DNA from: Saprospiraceae bacterium
GTDB lineage: Bacteria > Bacteroidota > Bacteroidia > Chitinophagales > Saprospiraceae
Assembly (NCBI GenBank): GCA_016715405.1
Contig: JADKAE010000021.1
Span: 1 to 64,000, forward strand
Length of the DNA: 64,000 nt
Direction: 5' to 3'
The notes under the pieces: generated by a model
The model's input: only the letters and a program-made list of their open reading frames with translations
Told to the model about the DNA's origin: nothing
Database searches by the model: none
Position numbers and translations under genes: made by a program
In this document: piece by piece, positions 59,019 to 64,000 of the stretch
Layout of the letters: each line of letters starts with the position of its first letter
Numbering within the stretch: position 1 is the first letter of the stretch

Positions 59019-62000
59019 ATGAAACTTAGACGACAAGTCTTTGCCCAATGGGCATGGAAATGCGTAGCCGTCGGCTTTGCTGACAGTGCTTTTCCAACTT
59101 CCCGCCTTGCAGGCGCAAAAAACGGTGACCGGCGTAGTAGTAGACGCCAATTCAAAAGAGCCGATTCCCGGGGCCACTATCATCGTAAAAGGCACCACTG
59201 CAGGAACGGCCACCGATGTAGACGGTTCTTTTTCACTCAATGTACCTAAAGAAGGCAAGGAAGTAGAAATTTCCTTTTTGGGTTACGACAATGTTACGCT
59301 TGACGTAACTACCACAACCTTCCTGAATGTTTTTTTAACTGAAAATGCCAGGCAACTCTCAGAGGTAGTAGTCACGGCACTCGGCATCGAAAAAGAAAAA
59401 GCCCGCGTTGGGTATGCCGTTCAGGATGTGAAAGGCAGCGATTTGATCAAAGCCCGCGAGCCCAACCCCATCAACTCGCTTGCAGGCAAAGTTGCGGGTC
59501 TCACCGTGGGTGCATCGGCTGAATTGCTCGGCGGTCCTTCAGTATTACTTCGCGGCGACCGCCCGCTGTACGTTGTTGACGGTGTGCCTATTCAATCCGA
59601 CACCTGGAACATCAACCCGGACGATATTGATAAGATCACCGTGTTGAAAGGCCCCAATGCTTCGGCGCTTTATGGCAGCCGGGGACAATACGGCGCTATC
59701 CAGATCACTACCAAACGCGGTACGAAAGACAATCGGGGCTTTCAGGTAGAACTCAACAACTCTACGATGATTGAAAACGGCTTCCTCACGATCCCGGAAG
59801 TACAATATGAATACGGCCCCGGCGACCACGGACGCTATTCTTTCGTGGATGGCAAAGGCAGTGGCTTGTACGATGCCGACTACGATGTTTGGGGACCCAA
59901 GTTTGAAGGTCAGCTCATTCCGCAATACGACAGCCCGGTAGATCCCATTACGGGAGAACGCCAGGCTACACCCTGGGTTTCACGTGGTAAGGACAACCTC
60001 GAGCGTTTCCTCCGCCCCGGCATACTACAAACTACCAACCTGGCCGTTTCTGCCGGCGGCGACAATTACGATATCCGCTTTTCGGGTACGTATACCTATC
60101 AGGGGGGGATTGTGCCCAACACACAGCTCAATACGGGCAACTTCAACATGACGACAGGCTATAATTTCAATGACCGCCTTCGCTTTGAAAGCGCTATCAA
60201 CTACAACAGGCAGTTTACCGACAATTTCCCCGATGTGCAATACGGCCCGAACTCGATGATTTACAACATCATTATCTGGGGCGGCGCCGACTGGGACATC
60301 GACGATATGCGCGATTACTGGCAGCCGGGCAAGGAAGGCATCCAGCAGATCTATGCCGAATATACCCGTTATAACAACCCCCACTTCCTGGCTAACGAAT
60401 GGCTGCGCGGCCATTACAAAACTGACGTGTACGGCTTCGCTTCGCTGACGTACAGCTTCACGCCGCACCTCAAGTTGATGGGCCGTACGCAAGTTACTTC
60501 TTACGACCTGTTCAGGGACGAAAAATTCCCCTACTCGGCAACGGTATACGGCCGCGAACAAGGCAAAGGCGACTACCGCGAAGACCGCCGCAACCTGTTT
60601 GAAAACAACACCGACCTCATGTTGTCTTTCGACAAAGACGTGACGCCGAAATGGAACATCAGTGCATCGCTCGGCGGCAACTTGCGCGCGTTTTCTTTTA
60701 ATTCCAGCTACGCCACCACCGATTACCTCAACGTGCCGGGCTGGTACAACCTGAACAACTCGCTCAACCAGCGCCAGGTATTCAACTACAATGCCGATAT
60801 GCGCGTGCTCAGCGCTTACGGCTTTGCCGATATTACCTACGACCGCTTCGTGACGCTTTCTATTACAGGTCGTTGGGACAAGCACTCTACGCTGCCTGCT
60901 TCTAACAACAGCTATTTCTACCCATCGGCTTCGCTTAGCTTGCAGTTGTCGGAAATGTTGGACTTGCCCGACGCTATCTCACTGCTCAAGCTGAGAGGTT
61001 CTTATGCGTATGTAGGTAGCGGTTTGACACGTTCAACCATACCGCCTGCTTACCTGCTTTCAGGCCGTGATGTACTCGACTATGGTAGCGACTATTATTC
61101 GCCGTATGAAGGTCCCAATTACATCAACTCCAGTGGTTACTCGATCGGCTTCCCTTACAACAACCAACCCTCGGCTTATTCACCGACGACTATTGTCAAT
61201 CCGAATCTTGAGCCCAGCTTCTCTACGGCTTACGAAGCCGGTATCGACGCCCGCTTTTTTAACAACCGCTTAGGCTTCGACGTAACCTACTTCAATACTA
61301 CCGACGGACCTAATATTTTCAACCTACCGCTATCTGAAGCTTCAGGTTATGGCTCTGCATTGGAAAACGGTATTAAAACCCGCAAAAAGGGTTGGGAATT
61401 GGTGCTCAACGTACGCCCGGTTAAAAAGAACGATTTCAACTGGGATATCGCCCTCAACTGGAGCACCTGGCGCGAAACCCTCGATGAAATCTACCCGGGC
61501 GTTACCAAACTCGGCCAGTTCCTCGAAGTTGGCGACCGCATCGACGGTTTATTATGCCGGCGCCTTCATCAAAACGCCCGACGGTCAGTTGATCAACGAC
61601 GGCGGCGGCCGCCCTATTCGCAATCCGGTACCGCAATTCCTGGGGTATACCAACCCCGATTGGGCTTGGGGTATCACCAACCGTATTTCGTATAAAAATA
61701 TCGGCCTGGGCTTCCAATTCGACGGCTGGTACGGTGGCAATATCATCAACTACATCCAGCGCCAGACCTTCCGCGGCGGTCGCCATATCGAGACGGTACA
61801 AGGCGAAATGGGAGAGAAGACCCGTTTACCAGGATTACCAGGGTGTCAAGTCGTGGGTAGGCCCGGGTATGGTTATCTCAAACGGCGTTGCCCCTGAATA
61901 CGATGTAGACGGCAATATCACTAACTACGACGAGCTCGAATTTGCACCCAACACTACCGCTACCTTCCTTCAAGACTGGATCAGCCGTTATTATGCTGCT

Positions 62001-62270
62001 GAAGAGGCTAACCTCATGAAGCGTACCTTCGGCAAACTGCGCGAAGTAACGCTTACTTATACCATTCCTGCCAGCAAATTCAAAGGCGGCTTTATCCGCG
62101 GCGCCAGCATCTCGCTGGTGGGTCGCAACCTGCTGTATTTCGCTGAGAAAAAGAACGTAGACGTAGAACAATTTACCGGTACTACCAGTCCGAACAGCGT
62201 ACAGGGTTATTCCGACCTGCAAACGCCCACGCTGCGCCGTTATGGTATCAATTTGAACATCACTTTCTAA
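59019..62270 (+). CDS. SusC/RagA TonB-linked outer-membrane transporter, frameshifted
   Basis: About 1,080 codons. After a signal-like N-terminus (broken near 59078; LFQLPALQAQ is the cleavage region) comes a carboxypeptidase-like domain (KTVTGVVVDANSKEPIPGAT; TDVDGSFSLNVP), the TonB box/plug (LSEVVVTALGIEKEKARVGYA; SLAGKVAGLTVG; VLLRGDRPLYVVDGVPI) and a beta-barrel ending in LRRYGINLNITF with a terminal Phe. Breaks at about 61540 and 61825 are bridged by matching barrel strands. With the SusD gene 11 bases on, it makes a pedestal-bin transporter that takes up glycans or peptides using TonB energy. The substrate cannot be told; no sugar hydrolase or ECF-sigma/anti-sigma pair adjoins. Confidence 0.9.
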
Positions 62271-62281
62271 ATGATTGAAAA

Positions 62282-63781
62282 ATGAGAGCTTTTAAATATC
62301 TATTCCTTTCTTTTGTCCTCTTGTTGGGGGTAAACGCCTGTGAGCAACCTTTCGAGGACCTCCAGATCAATCCCAACCAGCCCGTTACCGCGCCCCTCGG
62401 CGCTGATTTTTCAGGGTGTGCTCAACGACATGTTCGACAACTCCTGGAATGAAGTACAGCGCTGGAATCAGTTTTACTGCTGCAACTACAACTACTACGG
62501 CAACCAGGAATACAACTGGACGACTGCCGGATTCGACTTTTCTACACTGGTCAATGTGGCGCAAATGGAAGCTGAAGCTCAAAAGCTGGCCGGCTCAGAG
62601 GTCAATCCTTACGGCGGCTTGGGCAAGTTTTTTCGCGCCTATTTTTCTGTGAGGATGTCATTGAAATTTGGAGACATTCCGATGTCGGAAGCGCTACAGC
62701 GTATCAACAATACTACGCCGTTGTACGACACGCAGAAAGAAGTATTCCTCCAGTCGCTCGAACTGCTCGACGAAGCCAACGATGTCCTGAAAATGTCGAT
62801 CAACAAAGGCGACAATTCGCTTCAGGGCGATATCTTCCTCGGCAATGACCTCGTATTGTGGCGCCAGGTAGTCAACACATACAAACTTCGCGTCTTGATC
62901 CACCTGAGCAAACACGCCGACGATCCTGATCTGAATGTAAAGGCCGTTTTGCCGAAGTGCTGAACAACCCGCCAGAGTTTCCTATCATGACGGGCCTGAG
63001 CGACAATATGCAGTACTATTACAACAGCACTCGTTAATTTTTATCCCAACAACCCGGGCACCCGTGGTTTGATAGCGGCCGCTACAATATGAGCGCCACC
63101 TATCTCAACACATTGGCCGCACTGAGCGACCCCCGTACTTTTGTGGTAGCTGACCCTGCCCAAAAGAAGCTTGACGAAGGCTTAACCGAATACGACTTTG
63201 CTGCCTATATCGGCGCTTCTTCTGGCGAAAGCCTCGACGACATGACCTTCAAAGCAGGCAACGGCGAATACAGCTTTATCGATCAGATTCGCTATTACAG
63301 CAATTTCGAAGGCCCCGAACCCTGCATTCAAATCGGTTATCCCGAATTGTGCTTTAATATCGCCGAAGCTATCAACCGCGGCTGGGTAAGCGGCGACGCT
63401 GCCGACTGGTACCGCAAGGGTATTACGGCCAGTATGAATTTTTATGAAATTACCGATCAAGCGGCCATTGACGCCTACCTGGCACAAGCCGAGGTAGCCT
63501 ACAAAGGCAATAACGCCGATGGACTTGCACAGATCCTGACCCAGAAATACCTGGCTTTTTACCAAAACTCAGGCTGGGAAGCTTTTTACAACCAACGCCG
63601 CACGGGAATTCCTGAATTTCTGGTGGGCGTAGGCACCGGCAACGGCGGTCGTATTCCCAAACGCTTTCAGTATCCCGCTTCAGAACGAAACACCAACACA
63701 ACCAACTACAATGAAGCGGTAGATCGCCAATTCGGCGGCGAAGACGATATCAACGCAGAAATGTGGTTGATCAAGGAATAA
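62282..63781 (+). CDS. SusD/RagB-family surface lipoprotein, frameshifted
   Basis: About 500 codons. The start (ATG 62282) opens a lipoprotein signal (FKYLFLSFVLLLGVNAC, lipid Cys at residue 20) with the usual acidic start of mature SusD (EQPFEDLQINPNQP). Helical TPR-like parts follow: SWNEVQRWNQFYCCNYNYYGNQEY, GKFFRAYFSVRMSLKFGDIPMSEAL, FLQSLELLDEANDVLKMS and VVNTYKLRVLIHLSK; then RYYSNFEGPEPCIQIGYPELCFNIAEA and the end WEAFYNQRRTGIPEF, RFQYPASERNTNTTNY, all standard for the SusD_2 type. Breaks near 62400, 62945 and 63035. It caps the SusC channel outside the cell. A terminator follows. Confidence 0.88.
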
Positions 63782-63813
63782 ATTCGAGTTTGGTTAACGC
63801 TTTAGTACATCAT

Positions 63814-63852
63814 CAGCCTGCCCTACAGATCTCCGGGGCAGGCTGTTTTTTT
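63814..63852 (+). terminator. Intrinsic terminator of the SusCD operon
   Basis: CAGCCTGCCC (63814-63823) pairs perfectly with GGGCAGGCTG (63836-63845) and seven Ts follow. It begins 32 bases after the SusD stop and may also stop the convergent gene on the minus strand. Confidence 0.88.
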
Positions 63853-63853
63853 A

Positions 63854-64000
63854 TTATTCCTCCTCTACCTTCACCCACGCCGCCCTTCTTGGCGCCGGCA
63901 TCTCCGACTCTTCGCCTTTGATGGCTTTCCAGAGTACTTCGTTGAATAGTCGGTCGGGTACGGCATCTACTTCGGCCAGGTTGAAGGTTTCAGAGATTTT
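63854..64000 (-). CDS. Partial CDS, C-terminal end of an unidentified protein
   Basis: 48 codons up to the window edge: SETFNLAEVDAVPDRLFNEV, then LWKAIKGEESEMPAPRRAAW, then VKVEEE and a stop at 63854. The phrase of a two-helix motif with FNxxLWxAIKGxxxxMPxPRRxA is typical of the end of a group of uncharacterised Bacteroidota secreted or lipid-linked proteins, but I cannot name the family. The 5' part lies outside the window. Confidence 0.6.
   Translation of the reverse strand, partial: KISETFNLAEVDAVPDRLFNEVLWKAIKGEESEMPAPRRAAWVKVEEE

Noticed and set aside
1..64000. rRNA, tRNA, riboswitch or origin of replication
   Set aside because: No conserved RNA core or DnaA-box cluster could be recognised by eye; short tRNAs could still be missed.

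Overview
The window looks like chromosomal DNA of a Bacteroidota bacterium, probably of the Saprospiria type (Lewinella, Haliscomenobacter and relatives). The grounds are type IX secretion C-terminal sorting domains on five proteins (both the short type A and the 'TPNGD' type B tail), a SusC/SusD pair, a PUR-family (DUF3276) protein, TAnnTTTG-type promoters, and the richness in caspase/NACHT/EAD conflict genes common in filamentous members. No rRNA, tRNA, CRISPR array or integrase was seen.

Layout. 0-1.7 kb: AstE/AspA-like hydrolase and a cytochrome c lipoprotein. 1.7-11.5 kb (minus strand): a propeller-sensor adenylate cyclase, then a three-gene module made of an EAD11-iSTAND protein, a MoxR AAA+ ATPase and a giant membrane vWA/TPR protein. 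11.6-23.2 kb: housekeeping and surface genes (two DinB, two LamG proteins, YbaB, fructose bisphosphatase, ABC exporter, PUR protein, Asp-box lipoprotein, tyrosine phenol-lyase-like enzyme) separated by palindromic intergenic repeats. 23.3-42.1 kb: a defence island with lower GC over much of its length. It holds a caspase-NACHT-WD40 protein with a 45-aa leader ORF, a Septu-like AAA + HNH pair joined to a complete type I restriction-modification operon with an embedded DUF1016 nuclease, a stand-alone EAD11 protein, and a TOTE-type primase-helicase. 42.1-56 kb: secreted and cell-surface proteins, adenosine deaminase, an APH-M23-aminotransferase fusion, a Fic remnant, a cellulase-like enzyme and TauE. 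56.3-57.2 kb: an AT-rich gene joining a helical domain to a C-terminal EAD11. 57.3-64 kb: a class III aminotransferase-fold lyase and the SusCD pair.

How the parts may work together. Effector-associated domains (EADs) are adaptor domains that pair like with like, and they bring effectors to NTPase-based sensors. Three proteins here (10.4-11.5, 38.7-39.0 and 56.3-57.2 kb) carry what I read as the same class, EAD11. They may therefore be parts of one dispersed conflict network whose NTPase core is the MoxR/vWA module. This is inference from motif patterns and needs profile searches.

Caution. Nearly every long gene, including well-conserved ones, is broken by one to eight frame changes, many in homopolymer runs. 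Sequencing indels are more likely than mass pseudogenisation, so such genes are given as single loci with the breaks stated.
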